A DNA stretch of 57,680 nt from Azotosporobacter soli (GCF_030542965.1 NZ_JAUAOA010000024.1:1-57680); one strand, 5' to 3'. Counted from the stretch's first letter, positions 7,436 through 15,969 are shown. Made by a program: numbers and translations. The notes: generated by a model not told the origin, from the letters alone.

Positions 7436-8836
7436 ATGATCGAATATTTTCACTCTGTGCGTTTGATTTCCGAGCGCTGCAAAGGTTGCGTCAGCTGCAT
7501 CAAGCGCTGCCCGACGGAGGCGATACGCATTCGCGGCGGCAAGGCGAAGATCACGGAATCGCGCTGCATCGACTGCGGCGAATGCATCCGCTATTGTCCG
7601 AACCGGGCTAAAACCGCAGTTACCGATTCGCTGGCGGATATCAAACGCTATCCGCATAATGTGGCGTTGCCCGCGCCGTCATTATATTCACAATTTGAGG
7701 CGCAGGTGACGGTTGATGCAATTCTTTGCGGTTTGTTGTCGCTTGGCTTTGACGAGGTCTTTGACGTCGCGGTGGGCGCGGAGGTTGTTACGACGGCGAT
7801 TCGTGAACTGTTGCAGCATAAGCAGGTAAAGCGCCCGCTCATCTCATCGGCCTGTCCGGCGGTCGTACGGCTGATTCAGGTGAAGTTTCCTGAATTGATC
7901 GATCATCTAGTGCCGTTTGAGGCGCCGGTTGAGATTGCGGCGCGTATGGTGCGCGAGGAGTATGCGCGCCGCACGGGAAGGCCGCAGGACGAGTTGGGCG
8001 TGTGGTTCATTACGCCGTGTCCGGCCAAGCTGACCGCGATTCGTCAGCCGCTCGGCGATCTGCCGTCGAATATCAGCGGCGCGATATCGATTGCCGACAT
8101 TTTCGGCGAATTACGCCGGGTGATTCTGCAAAAACCGGCCGCGGTTGCTAAGTGCAGACGGGCGTCCTGGGCTGGAATGGGCTGGGCGGTGGCCGGCGGC
8201 GAGACAGAGGCGGCCGGCGTCTTGAATACGCTGGTAGTGCATGAAATTCACAGCATCAGCAACGTGCTGGAGCAAGTGGCGATGGGGAAATTGAAGGATA
8301 TCGATTATGTGGAGGCGTTGGCTTGCGCCGGCGGCTGCATCGGCGGGCCGCTGATGGTGGAAAATCGCTTTGTTGCCGAACACCGGATGCGCAATCGACT
8401 GGCTGTCGGAAAACGGTTGCAGCCGCAGCCGGAATTGCCGCTTGCGCCGGAGGATTTGGTGCAGCGCGGTACGCTTGAACCGAGGCCGATTATGCGCTTG
8501 GATGAGGATATTTCAAAGGCTTTGTACAAGGTGGAACAAATGGAGCGGACGCTGGAGCGTTTGCCGGGGCTTGATTGCGGTTCGTGTGGTTCGCCGACCT
8601 GCAAGGCGTTGGCGGAAGACATTGTACAGGGGCAAGCCAGCGAGATGGACTGCATCTTCAAATTGCGCGAGCGCGTGCATGAATTGGCGAAAGAAATGAT
8701 GGGGCTGGCGGAAAAATTGCCGCCATCGCTGGATAAGAAAGAAAAAAAGGGAGCGATAAGGGATGGTAAGAGTAAGAGAGTTGCCGGAACTTCTGGCCGC
8801 CGCGGCGGTAGCGACGATTCCGGAGGAGGCGCTTGA
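7436..8836 (+). CDS. Sensory-type [FeFe]-hydrogenase-like protein with C-terminal Fe-S domain
   Basis: A 466-aa protein. An N-terminal 2[4Fe-4S] ferredoxin domain uses C15/C18/C21/C25 and C44/C47/C50/C54. A hydrogenase H-cluster domain keeps C140, C195, C297 and C301. A C-terminal Fes-type cluster motif is LDCGSCGSPTC near residue 380. The L1 motif reads SSACPAV, not TSCCPGW: A139 replaces the proton-relay cysteine and the tryptophan is absent, as expected for putative H2 sensors (HydS-like, group C/D). The ATG at 7436 has GAGAGGTGGGA upstream. The last 24 codons overlap the next gene by 74 bases and encode a low-complexity G/S/R tail. They follow A AAA AAG at 8743-8749, so the true C-terminus may differ. 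Confidence 0.82.
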   Translation: MIEYFHSVRLISERCKGCVSCIKRCPTEAIRIRGGKAKITESRCIDCGECIRYCPNRAKTAVTDSLADIKRYPHNVALPAPSLYSQFEAQVTVDAILCGLLSLGFDEVFDVAVGAEVVTTAIRELLQHKQVKRPLISSACPAVVRLIQVKFPELIDHLVPFEAPVEIAARMVREEYARRTGRPQDELGVWFITPCPAKLTAIRQPLGDLPSNISGAISIADIFGELRRVILQKPAAVAKCRRASWAGMGWAVAGGETEAAGVLNTLVVHEIHSISNVLEQVAMGKLKDIDYVEALACAGGCIGGPLMVENRFVAEHRMRNRLAVGKRLQPQPELPLAPEDLVQRGTLEPRPIMRLDEDISKALYKVEQMERTLERLPGLDCGSCGSPTCKALAEDIVQGQASEMDCIFKLRERVHELAKEMMGLAEKLPPSLDKKEKKGAIRDGKSKRVAGTSGRRGGSDDSGGGA

Positions 8837-9113
8837 GGTGACGTTGTCTAGCGGTTATGCATCGGATTTATTGAGTAATGTGATGGGACAGGCGAAAGCC
8901 GAAGGGGTATGGGTGACGATGCAGGGGCATCAGAATGTGGTAGCGGTTGCTGTTTTGGCGGGACTGGGGGCGGTTGTCGTCGCGGGCGGCACAAAACCGG
9001 ACGGCGATGCGGTACGTAAAGCGGGGCAGGAGGGGTTGCCTCTTTTTACGACAGAATTATCCGCATTTGAAACGGTAGGACGTCTCTACCGCGCGGGAGT
9101 GGTGGGCGCGTGA
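8763..9113 (+). CDS. DRTGG-domain protein (second of two)
   Basis: A 116-aa single-domain DRTGG-type protein, similar in layout to the product of 6629-6985. It shares the ASDLLSNVMG segment (compare GADLLSDVLA in the first copy), a central hydrophobic beta strand and a C-terminal FTTELSAFETVGRLYRAGV. The GGGAG at 8749-8753 gives a fair ribosome-binding site for the ATG at 8763. It is in the +1 frame relative to the upstream hydrogenase-like gene, whose annotated reading frame overlaps it by 74 bases. Ligand and role unknown; the two copies may form a heteromeric pair. Confidence 0.78.
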   Translation: MVRVRELPELLAAAAVATIPEEALEVTLSSGYASDLLSNVMGQAKAEGVWVTMQGHQNVVAVAVLAGLGAVVVAGGTKPDGDAVRKAGQEGLPLFTTELSAFETVGRLYRAGVVGA

Positions 9114-9880
9114 TGCGCTCTTATGTGGCGGACCTCCATGTGCATACATTGCTCTCACCTTGTGCGGAAGTTGAAATGACGCCGCGCAACATCATTGAGC
9201 AAGCGCTGGAGATTGGCGTCGATATTGTGGCGATCACCGATCACAATGCCGGCGACAATATTATCGCTGCAGAGCGGGCGGCCGAAGGAACGGGAATTTT
9301 AGTCATTCCCGGCATGGAAGTGGAGACAAGGGAAGAGGTCCACTTTATTGCGCTTTTTGAGTCGCTTGCGGTTTACGCTGAATGGCAGCGTTTTGTAGAT
9401 CTTCATATTACAGAGCTGGTCAATGATGAAGACGCGTTTGGCGGACAGTTTGTCGTTGACCATGAAGATAACCTGGTAGAGGTCAAAGAGGTCATGCTTT
9501 TAGCTTCACTGCATTGCTCACTGGCGGAAGCCACGGCGGAAGTGAAGCGTTTGGGCGGCGTGGCGATTGCAAGCCATGTTGATCGTCCATCCTACAGCGT
9601 CATCAGCCAGTTGGGATTTGTTCCCGCTGATGTAACCCTGGCGGCGGTAGAAGTTTCGCGGCGCTGCCAGGATAAAGGGGCTCAAAACCGAATAAGGGAA
9701 GCGACCGGTCTGCCGCTGGTTACGGCTTCGGATGCACATACCATTGGTGATTTCATCAATGGACCGAAAACGGTGCTGCATTTGGAAGCGGCCAGTCTGA
9801 GCGAAGTGAAACTGGCGCTCAGTGGTTCAGGGGGCAGGCATATCGGCGAGTTTCTCTATGCTCCAGAGACTACAAGATGA
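9113..9880 (+). CDS. PHP-domain metal-dependent phosphoesterase
   Basis: A 255-aa PHP-superfamily protein. Metal-binding motifs visible are DLHVHTLLSPC near residues 7-17, ITDHNAGDN near 43-51, SHVDRPSYS near 160 and SDAHTIGDF near 204. Relatives hydrolyse phosphate esters or nucleotides. The start overlaps the DRTGG stop codon (TGATG), so the two are coupled. PHP proteins of this type recur next to NuoE/NuoF/HydA hydrogenase genes; the natural substrate is not known. It lies between the regulatory and catalytic halves of the operon, which suggests it removes a phosphate-containing signal. Confidence 0.85.
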   Translation: MRSYVADLHVHTLLSPCAEVEMTPRNIIEQALEIGVDIVAITDHNAGDNIIAAERAAEGTGILVIPGMEVETREEVHFIALFESLAVYAEWQRFVDLHITELVNDEDAFGGQFVVDHEDNLVEVKEVMLLASLHCSLAEATAEVKRLGGVAIASHVDRPSYSVISQLGFVPADVTLAAVEVSRRCQDKGAQNRIREATGLPLVTASDAHTIGDFINGPKTVLHLEAASLSEVKLALSGSGGRHIGEFLYAPETTR

Positions 9881-9886
9881 GGAGGA

Positions 9887-10384
9887 ATGAAATTGAGCAA
9901 GCAACATGAATGCTGCGGCGGCAACCAGGCAAATCAATTTATCGAATTGAAAGAAGTCCTGGAAAAGTACCGGAATGTGAAGGGGGCTTTGATCCCCATT
10001 TTGCAGGACACGCAAAACCTCTATGGTTATCTGTCCAAAGAAGTATTGGAACACATTGCGGTTCAGATTGATATTCCCATTAGCCATATTTATGGCGTAG
10101 TCACGTTTTATTCCCAATTTCACTTGAATCCGCGCGGTCGCAACATTATCCGCGTCTGTCAGGGGACGGCCTGCCATGTGCGGGGCGCCAAAGCGATCTT
10201 GAAAACGTTGGAAGATCAACTGCATATTGTAGCGGGAACTACGACTGAGGATTTGCGCTTTACGTTGGAGACGGTGGCCTGCATCGGCGCCTGTGGATTG
10301 GCGCCGGTACTGATGGTCAATGACGATACGCATGGCCGCTTGACGCCAGAGAGCATCCCGGCGATTCTGGCTCGCTATTCCTAA
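9887..10384 (+). CDS. hydC: NuoE-like [2Fe-2S] subunit of trimeric hydrogenase
   Basis: A 165-aa thioredoxin-fold [2Fe-2S] subunit (NuoE/HndA/HydC family) that carries electrons in a NAD-linked hydrogenase. The four cluster cysteines lie in CQGTACHVRG (near residues 92-97) and CIGACG (near 133-137). The GGAGGAATG ribosome-binding site gives the start at 9887. The N-terminus has an extra CCGG stretch. With the NuoF-like and HydA-like genes downstream it completes the HydABC core of a soluble, probably electron-bifurcating [FeFe]-hydrogenase using NADH and ferredoxin. Confidence 0.93.
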   Translation: MKLSKQHECCGGNQANQFIELKEVLEKYRNVKGALIPILQDTQNLYGYLSKEVLEHIAVQIDIPISHIYGVVTFYSQFHLNPRGRNIIRVCQGTACHVRGAKAILKTLEDQLHIVAGTTTEDLRFTLETVACIGACGLAPVLMVNDDTHGRLTPESIPAILARYS

Positions 10385-10390
10385 GCTGAA

Positions 10391-10954
10391 ATGCGAGAGT
10401 TGTCGCTCCATATCTTAGATTTGGTACAAAATGCAGTAGAGGCTGAGGCTACCAAGGTGATGCTGGAAGTCGTAGAAGATCTTAGCGCCGATACTCTGAT
10501 CATCCGGGTGCGCGACAATGGGCGCGGCATGGAAAAGCAAGAATGCAGCAAGGTTGTCGATCCGTTTCATACGAGTCGCACGACGCGCCGCATTGGCTTG
10601 GGGCTGCCGCTGATTCAAATGTCGACGCAGCGTTGCGAAGGGCATTTAAAAATTGAATCCGAGATGGGAAAAGGCACGCTGATTGAAGCGCTTTATCGGC
10701 ATAGTCATTGGGACAGGCCGCCGCTTGGCAACATGGCGGACACCTTGCAAACGATTCTGGTGGGCAATCCGATGCTTGATTTTCATTATCTGCATCGCGT
10801 GGACGAGCGGAGTTTTAGCATTGCGGCGTCGGAAATCAATGAGATACTGGGCGGCGTGCCACTGACGCAGCCTGAAATCCTGCAATGGCTGCAGGGCTAC
10901 TTGAAGGAAAATTTGGCGATACTGTACGGAGGTGTAGAGAATGAAGAGTCTTGA
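10391..10954 (+). CDS. GHKL ATP-binding protein (histidine-kinase ATPase domain only)
   Basis: A 187-aa protein whose first two thirds is an HATPase_c domain: N box HILDLVQNAVEAEA near residues 7-20, G1 DNGRGM near 42-47 and G2 GLGLPLIQM near 69-77. A C-terminal segment of about 70 aa has no recognisable match. There is no H-box, so it is not a complete histidine kinase. Homologues sit between NuoE-like and thioredoxin-like ferredoxin genes in many clostridial hydrogenase operons. It may be a regulatory kinase for the complex; the target is unknown. It overlaps the next gene by 14 bases. Confidence 0.83.
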   Translation: MRELSLHILDLVQNAVEAEATKVMLEVVEDLSADTLIIRVRDNGRGMEKQECSKVVDPFHTSRTTRRIGLGLPLIQMSTQRCEGHLKIESEMGKGTLIEALYRHSHWDRPPLGNMADTLQTILVGNPMLDFHYLHRVDERSFSIAASEINEILGGVPLTQPEILQWLQGYLKENLAILYGGVENEES

Positions 10955-11306
10955 AGATTTAAAACGGCTGCAGCAACAAGTGAAAGCAAAGACTAGTTTG
11001 CGTCATGCCGCGGGCACACAGGTGATCGTCGGTATGGGGACTTGCGGCATTGCGGCGGGCGCCAGAGAAGTGATGAGTGCGATCCTGAACGAAATAGCCA
11101 AGCGGAATCTGGAAGACGTTACGGTGCGGCAAACGGGTTGCATCGGCATGTGTGAAAAGGAAGTACTGGTCGATGTGGTGCGCGTAGGGCAGCCACGTAT
11201 CACGTACGGACGCGTCACGGCGGAGAATGTGCCGACGATCGTTGCCGAACATGTGGTTAATGGGCGCATTGTAGAAGAATTGGTCGTAGCCAAGATCGAA
11301 GAATAG
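10941..11306 (+). CDS. Thioredoxin-like [2Fe-2S] ferredoxin (HndB-like)
   Basis: A 121-aa protein of the thioredoxin-like [2Fe-2S] ferredoxin family. It has GTCGIAAGAREV near residues 33-44 and GCIGMCEKEV near 67-76, with the cluster cysteines in C-x4-like and CxxxC arrangement. In the NADP-reducing hydrogenase of Desulfovibrio the corresponding subunit is HndB. It probably shuttles electrons to or from the NuoF-like subunit encoded next. The start lies inside the preceding ATPase gene, with GGAGG at 10929-10933, giving tight coupling. Confidence 0.87.
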   Translation: MKSLEDLKRLQQQVKAKTSLRHAAGTQVIVGMGTCGIAAGAREVMSAILNEIAKRNLEDVTVRQTGCIGMCEKEVLVDVVRVGQPRITYGRVTAENVPTIVAEHVVNGRIVEELVVAKIEE

Positions 11307-11324
11307 GCTAGTGGAGGGGAAAAG

Positions 11325-13115
11325 ATGGAACATATTAGAGCGCATGTACTGATTTGTGCCGGTACGGGTTGTATCTCATCGGGGTCGAAACGCGTACAGG
11401 CGGCCCTGGAAAAACAACTGGCCGAGCTCGGTCTGGATAAGGAAGTCAAAGTGGTTGAGACGGGCTGTCACGGCTTTTGCGAGATGGGACCGCTTGTCAT
11501 CATCTATCCGGAAGGAGTCTTTTATGTCCGGGTGCAGGAAGAGGATGTCAAAGACATTGTCGAGCAACATCTCTATAAAGGTCGTGTCGTAGAACGACTT
11601 TTATACAAAGAACCGATGTCCATGGAGCGGATTCCCAAATACAGCGACATTGATTTTTACAAGAAACAGATGCGCCTGGTGCTGGCGAACTGCGGACATA
11701 TCGATCCGGAAATATTGGAAGAATACATTGCGGTCGGCGGCTATCAGGCGCTTGGCAAAGCACTGACCGACATGACGCCGGAAACGGTTATCGCCGAAAT
11801 GAAGACGTCCGGGCTGCGCGGCCGGGGCGGCGGCGGTTTTCCGAGCGGCATGAAATGGGAGTTCACAGCGAAGGCGAAAGGCGATAAGAAATATGTCGTC
11901 TGTAACGCCGACGAAGGAGATCCCGGCGCGTTCATGGACCGCAGCGTGCTGGAGGGCGATCCACATCGCGTCATCGAGGGCATGGCGATTTGCGGTTATG
12001 CGATCGGCGCGGATGAGGGCTACGTTTATGTGCGGGCTGAATATCCGCTGGCGATCAAACGGCTGCGCATCGCGATCAAGCAGGCGGAAGAAATGGGACT
12101 CTTGGGCGATGGCATTCTGGGCAGTTCGTTCAACTTCCATATCAAGATCAAAGAAGGCGCAGGCGCTTTTGTCTGCGGCGAAGAGACGGCGCTCCTCGCT
12201 TCGATCGAAGGCCGACGCGGTATGCCTCGTCCACGGCCTCCTTTCCCGGCGATCTCGGGTCTCTGGGGAAAACCGACGAATATCAATAATGTCGAGACCT
12301 TTGCCAATGTGCCGCAAATCATCAGCCAAGGCGGCGAGTGGTATGCCTCGATCGGTACCGAACGCAGCAAGGGGACCAAGGTCTTCGCGCTGACCGGGCG
12401 GATTAACCATACCGGACTGGCCGAAGTGCCGATGGGCATCACGATGCGGGAAATCATCTTTGATATCGGCGGCGGCATTCAAAATGGCAAGAAGTTTAAG
12501 GCTGTGCAGATTGGCGGACCGTCCGGCGGCTGTCTGCCGGAAGAACTTCTGGATTTGTCGGTCGATTATGATTCGCTGATCCAGGCCGGCGCGATGATGG
12601 GCTCAGGCGGCTTGGTCGTCATGGACGAAACGACCTGTATGGTTGACGTTGCGAAGTTCTTCCTGACATTCACCACGTCGGAATCCTGCGGCAAATGCAC
12701 GCCCTGCCGCGAAGGAACGAAACGGATGCTTGAGATCCTGGAGCGGATCACGAAAGGCGAAGGCCGAATTGACGATATCGCGCTGCTCGAAGAAATGGCC
12801 AAGAACATCAAGGCGTCTTCGCTCTGCGGTCTTGGTCAGACGGCGCCGAATCCGGTGCTTAGTACACTGAAATACTTCCGGCATGAATATGAGGCGCATA
12901 TCCATGATAAGCGTTGTCCGGCCGGCGCTTGCGCCGATCTGGCCAGTTATCAGGTTACGGAGGCCTGCAAAGGCTGTGGCTTATGTAAGAAAGCTTGTCC
13001 GGTGGATGCCATCAGCGGCGAATTGAAAGGCCTGCACGTGATCGATCAGGATGTCTGCATACGTTGCGGCGCTTGCTTGGCGAAGTGTCCTTTCAAGGCG
13101 ATTATAAAAGGATAG
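11325..13115 (+). CDS. hydB: NuoF-like NAD(P)H-binding flavin subunit of trimeric hydrogenase
   Basis: A 596-aa flavoprotein. An N-terminal thioredoxin-like [2Fe-2S] domain (about residues 1-90) is followed by the NuoF core with the NADH/FMN loop GRGGGGFPSGMKWEF near 166. The 4Fe-4S motif ESCGKCTPCREG lies near 450. A C-terminal 2[4Fe-4S] ferredoxin domain has CKGCGLCKKACP and CIRCGACLAKCP. The architecture equals Thermotoga HydB and HndC. It should oxidise or reduce NAD(P)H and, in bifurcating enzymes, hosts the flavin that splits electrons between ferredoxin and the H-cluster. It lies between the HndB-like gene and hydA. Confidence 0.95.
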   Translation: MEHIRAHVLICAGTGCISSGSKRVQAALEKQLAELGLDKEVKVVETGCHGFCEMGPLVIIYPEGVFYVRVQEEDVKDIVEQHLYKGRVVERLLYKEPMSMERIPKYSDIDFYKKQMRLVLANCGHIDPEILEEYIAVGGYQALGKALTDMTPETVIAEMKTSGLRGRGGGGFPSGMKWEFTAKAKGDKKYVVCNADEGDPGAFMDRSVLEGDPHRVIEGMAICGYAIGADEGYVYVRAEYPLAIKRLRIAIKQAEEMGLLGDGILGSSFNFHIKIKEGAGAFVCGEETALLASIEGRRGMPRPRPPFPAISGLWGKPTNINNVETFANVPQIISQGGEWYASIGTERSKGTKVFALTGRINHTGLAEVPMGITMREIIFDIGGGIQNGKKFKAVQIGGPSGGCLPEELLDLSVDYDSLIQAGAMMGSGGLVVMDETTCMVDVAKFFLTFTTSESCGKCTPCREGTKRMLEILERITKGEGRIDDIALLEEMAKNIKASSLCGLGQTAPNPVLSTLKYFRHEYEAHIHDKRCPAGACADLASYQVTEACKGCGLCKKACPVDAISGELKGLHVIDQDVCIRCGACLAKCPFKAIIKG

Positions 13116-13149
13116 CGGATAATGTCGTGAATGGAGAGTGAATTGATTC

Positions 13150-14874
13150 ATGGATATGGTTAATGTAACGGTTGACGGTCGCAAGATCCAGGTGCCGCAA
13201 GGAACAAGCGTCTTGTATGCGGCACGGACGGCCGGTGTCGATATTCCAACGCTGTGTCATCATCCGGAATTGCGTCCGGAAGGAAATTGCCGGGTCTGTC
13301 TGGTCGAGGTAGAGGGCGTGCGCAATTTGCCGGCTTCCTGCGTCTATCCGGTCAATGAAGGCATGGTCATTCATACGAATAGTCCGGCAGTGCGCGATGC
13401 ACGCAAGATGGTGGTGGAACTGCTGCTGGCCAATCATCCGCAGGACTGCCTGTCCTGCCAGCGCAGCATGAACTGTGAATTGCAGACCATTGCCGCCGAT
13501 CTTGGGATTCGTAAGGTGCGCTTTGACGGCGAACGCAAGCAACATCCGCTCGATGAGGCGAATCCGTCGATTGTTAGGGATCAAAGCAAATGCATCCTCT
13601 GTGGACGCTGTATACGGGCCTGTAGTGAACGGCAAGGCGTGCACGTCTATTCCTTCGCGAAACGCGGTTTTAACGCCACGGTGGTGCCTGCGTTCAACCA
13701 GGGGCTGCATCAGGTTGCCTGTACTTATTGCGGACAGTGCGCAGCCGTCTGCCCGACCGCTGCGATTGTGGTCAAAGATGATACGCAACCGATCTGGCAA
13801 GTGCTTGGCGATCCGAAGAAACATGTTGTCGTGCAGACTGCGCCCGCGGTCCGTGTTGCGCTCGGCGAAGCGCTCGGTATGGAAGTCGGGAACGTCGTGA
13901 CCGGAAAAATGGTCGCGGCGCTGAGACGACTCGGCTTTGACAAGGTGTTTGACACCGACTTCTCGGCCGATCTGACGATCATGGAAGAAGGTACCGAACT
14001 GCTTGGCCGCCTGAAAGGCAAAGGAAAGCTGCCGATGATCACTTCATGCAGTCCGGGCTGGGTCAATTACGCTGAGCTGCTCTATCCGGATCTGTTAGAT
14101 CATTTGTCTACCGCCAAATCGCCGCAGCAAATGTTCGGCGCACTGGTCAAGACGTATTATGCGGAAAAGAGCAAGATCGATCCGAAAGATATCGTTTCCG
14201 TCTCGATTATGCCGTGTACGGCGAAGAAGGCGGAAGCTGTAAGGGAAGAAATGAAATCGAGCGGCTATCAGGATGTTGATTTTGTCCTGACGACCGGCGA
14301 ACTGGGCCGCATGATCAAAGAAGCCGGGATTGATTTTGAAAAATTGCCGGAAGAGGAATATGACGCTCCGATGGGCATCAGTACCGGTGCGGGCGTGATC
14401 TTCGGCGCAACCGGCGGCGTTATGGAAGCGGCGCTGCGTACCGTTTATGAAGTCGTGACCGGACAAGAGCTGGAGTGTGTCGACTTTAAATCGGTGCGTG
14501 GTCTGGACGGCTTGAAAGAGGCAACGGTCCAGGTCGGCGACACCGCGGTCAAGGTGGCGGTCGCGCATACGCTGGCGAATGCAAAGCTGATGATGGATAA
14601 GGTACGCGCAGGCGAAGCCGATTATCACTTCATTGAGATCATGGCTTGTCCAGGCGGCTGCATCGGCGGCGGCGGCCAACCGGTGACCAGCTGCGAGAAC
14701 TTCCGGCAACGTCGCATCGACGCGATTTATGGCTGCGACAGCTGTTCGACGCTACGCAAGTCGCATGAAAATCCGGCCATCAAGGAGCTGTATGCAACCT
14801 GGCTTGGCGAGCCGAATGGCGAAAAAGCGCATAAACTCCTGCATACGCATTATCATCCGCAAAACAGGGGATAA
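13150..14874 (+). CDS. hydA: Catalytic [FeFe]-hydrogenase subunit
   Basis: A 574-aa group A-type hydrogenase. It has an N-terminal plant-type [2Fe-2S] domain (about residues 1-75), a His-Cys3 cluster motif HPQDCLSCQRSMNC near 97-110 and a 2[4Fe-4S] ferredoxin domain (CILCGRCIRAC, CTYCGQCAAVC). The H-cluster domain has L1 TSCSPGW (C300, S301), L2 MPCTAKK (C356) and L3 MACPGGCIGGGGQP (C500, C504). A C-terminal small-subunit-like tail follows. It makes or consumes H2. L1 has Ser where CpI has its second Cys; I recall TSCSP as a variant of multimeric enzymes but cannot check that here. Last gene before a strong terminator. Confidence 0.95.
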   Translation: MDMVNVTVDGRKIQVPQGTSVLYAARTAGVDIPTLCHHPELRPEGNCRVCLVEVEGVRNLPASCVYPVNEGMVIHTNSPAVRDARKMVVELLLANHPQDCLSCQRSMNCELQTIAADLGIRKVRFDGERKQHPLDEANPSIVRDQSKCILCGRCIRACSERQGVHVYSFAKRGFNATVVPAFNQGLHQVACTYCGQCAAVCPTAAIVVKDDTQPIWQVLGDPKKHVVVQTAPAVRVALGEALGMEVGNVVTGKMVAALRRLGFDKVFDTDFSADLTIMEEGTELLGRLKGKGKLPMITSCSPGWVNYAELLYPDLLDHLSTAKSPQQMFGALVKTYYAEKSKIDPKDIVSVSIMPCTAKKAEAVREEMKSSGYQDVDFVLTTGELGRMIKEAGIDFEKLPEEEYDAPMGISTGAGVIFGATGGVMEAALRTVYEVVTGQELECVDFKSVRGLDGLKEATVQVGDTAVKVAVAHTLANAKLMMDKVRAGEADYHFIEIMACPGGCIGGGGQPVTSCENFRQRRIDAIYGCDSCSTLRKSHENPAIKELYATWLGEPNGEKAHKLLHTHYHPQNRG

Positions 14875-14880
14875 TTGAAG

Positions 14881-14912
14881 AAAAGACCGTCTCGCAAGAG
14901 GCGGTCTTTTCC
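14881..14912 (+). terminator. Intrinsic terminator of the hydrogenase operon
   Basis: A 13-bp stem, AAAAGACCGTCTC with GAGGCGGTCTTTT (one G-T pair), is closed by a GCAA tetraloop six bases after hydA. It has A and T runs on both sides. Confidence 0.9.
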
Positions 14913-15302
14913 AATCCCGCTTGCCGGAAGTCGGTTGCGCTTACTTTAGTTACGCAATACTGAAAAGAATTATGCTAAACAGGGTTTAGCGCCGTCCATG
15001 CGTAAATAGTAAAGCATCACCAGTACAACGATGGGAAAATCAAAGTCGAATAAACGCGAATGATGGCGGAATGAAAAAGTTTTTGGAAAAAAAGCAAAGG
15101 GGTTGAAAACGGGAGCATAAACGATATTATTCCAAAAATTAAGTATATTTAGAATATGTATACAGACTTTTCTTTGCTTTTTTCGTGTTTGTAGGCAGGA
15201 TTTTTTCGTTTATGTGAGAATTTGTACTTACTGTTGGGGATATGAAGTTGTGTTGCTTGTGTGTTTTCTTCTTGGCAGGAAGAACGCGAAGGAGGTTGTC
15301 TG
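14913..15302. other. Gene-free 390-bp spacer between hydA and rex
   Basis: AT-rich, with no plausible small gene or RNA recognised. A TTTGCTTTTTTCGTGTTTG segment at about 15173-15191 resembles the end of the intergenic repeats at 3711-3813 and elsewhere. Promoter-like A/T hexamers occur around 15140-15160, but no confident -35/-10 pair or Rex operator was found. Any autoregulatory site of rex remains unidentified. Confidence 0.35.
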
Positions 15303-15947
15303 GTGAAAGAGAATATTGTGATATCAAAGGCAACGATTGATCGCCTTCCCATTTACTTCCGCACGCTTCGGTTGGTGCAGGAGGAGGGGCTTGAGATCAT
15401 CTCGTCCGAAGAGTTGGGCCAGCGTCTTGGGGTGACGCCGGAACAAATCCGTAAGGACTTGGCATCTTTTGGTCAGTTTGGGAAAAAAGGCGTGGGGTAT
15501 TTTGTGCGCGAATTAATCCGGAATATTGGGGAAATTCTGGGACTGCACTGCAATTGGAATGTTGCGGTGATCGGCCTGGGGCACTTAGGTTGGGCTCTGG
15601 CTCATTATCGTAATTTCGATTCCCTCGGGTTCAATTTGGTAGCCATGTTTGATGTTGACCCTGCGAAAGTGGGGCAAGTCATAAAGGGAACCACTATCTC
15701 CCATTTGGATCAATTGGAAGAGGTGATGCGCGAAAGAAATATCCATATCGGAATCATTACCGTACCGGAGATCCATGCTCAATCGGTAGCAGATCGCATG
15801 GTCGCTGCCGGCGTACGCGGCATTTGGAATTTTGCGCCGCGTAAAATTAAGGTGCCTGCCACTGTACGAGTCATCAACGAAGACTTGTCGGTAGGGCTAA
15901 GCAGTCTTTCTTTTTATTTAGCCAGACAGACACCGGTAAATCCATAA
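15303..15947 (+). CDS. rex: Redox-sensing transcriptional repressor Rex
   Basis: A 214-aa NADH-sensing repressor. The N-terminal winged helix (about residues 1-80) contains ISSEELGQRLGVTPEQIRKDL and FGQFGKKGVGY. The Rossmann domain has VIGLGHLGWAL near 87-97 (GxGxxG; usually GxGNLG, here GLGHLG), FDVDPAKVG and NFAPRKI. The C-terminal helix swaps between subunits in known Rex structures. GTG at 15303 is preferred: AAGGAGG is 7 bases upstream and the family starts here. High NADH releases Rex from DNA. It lies between the hydrogenase and propionate operons and 22 bases before the CoA-transferase gene, so it may be cotranscribed with the propionate genes. Confidence 0.95.
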   Translation: MKENIVISKATIDRLPIYFRTLRLVQEEGLEIISSEELGQRLGVTPEQIRKDLASFGQFGKKGVGYFVRELIRNIGEILGLHCNWNVAVIGLGHLGWALAHYRNFDSLGFNLVAMFDVDPAKVGQVIKGTTISHLDQLEEVMRERNIHIGIITVPEIHAQSVADRMVAAGVRGIWNFAPRKIKVPATVRVINEDLSVGLSSLSFYLARQTPVNP

Positions 15948-15969
15948 CAAGTTTGGAGGACAGCATTCC

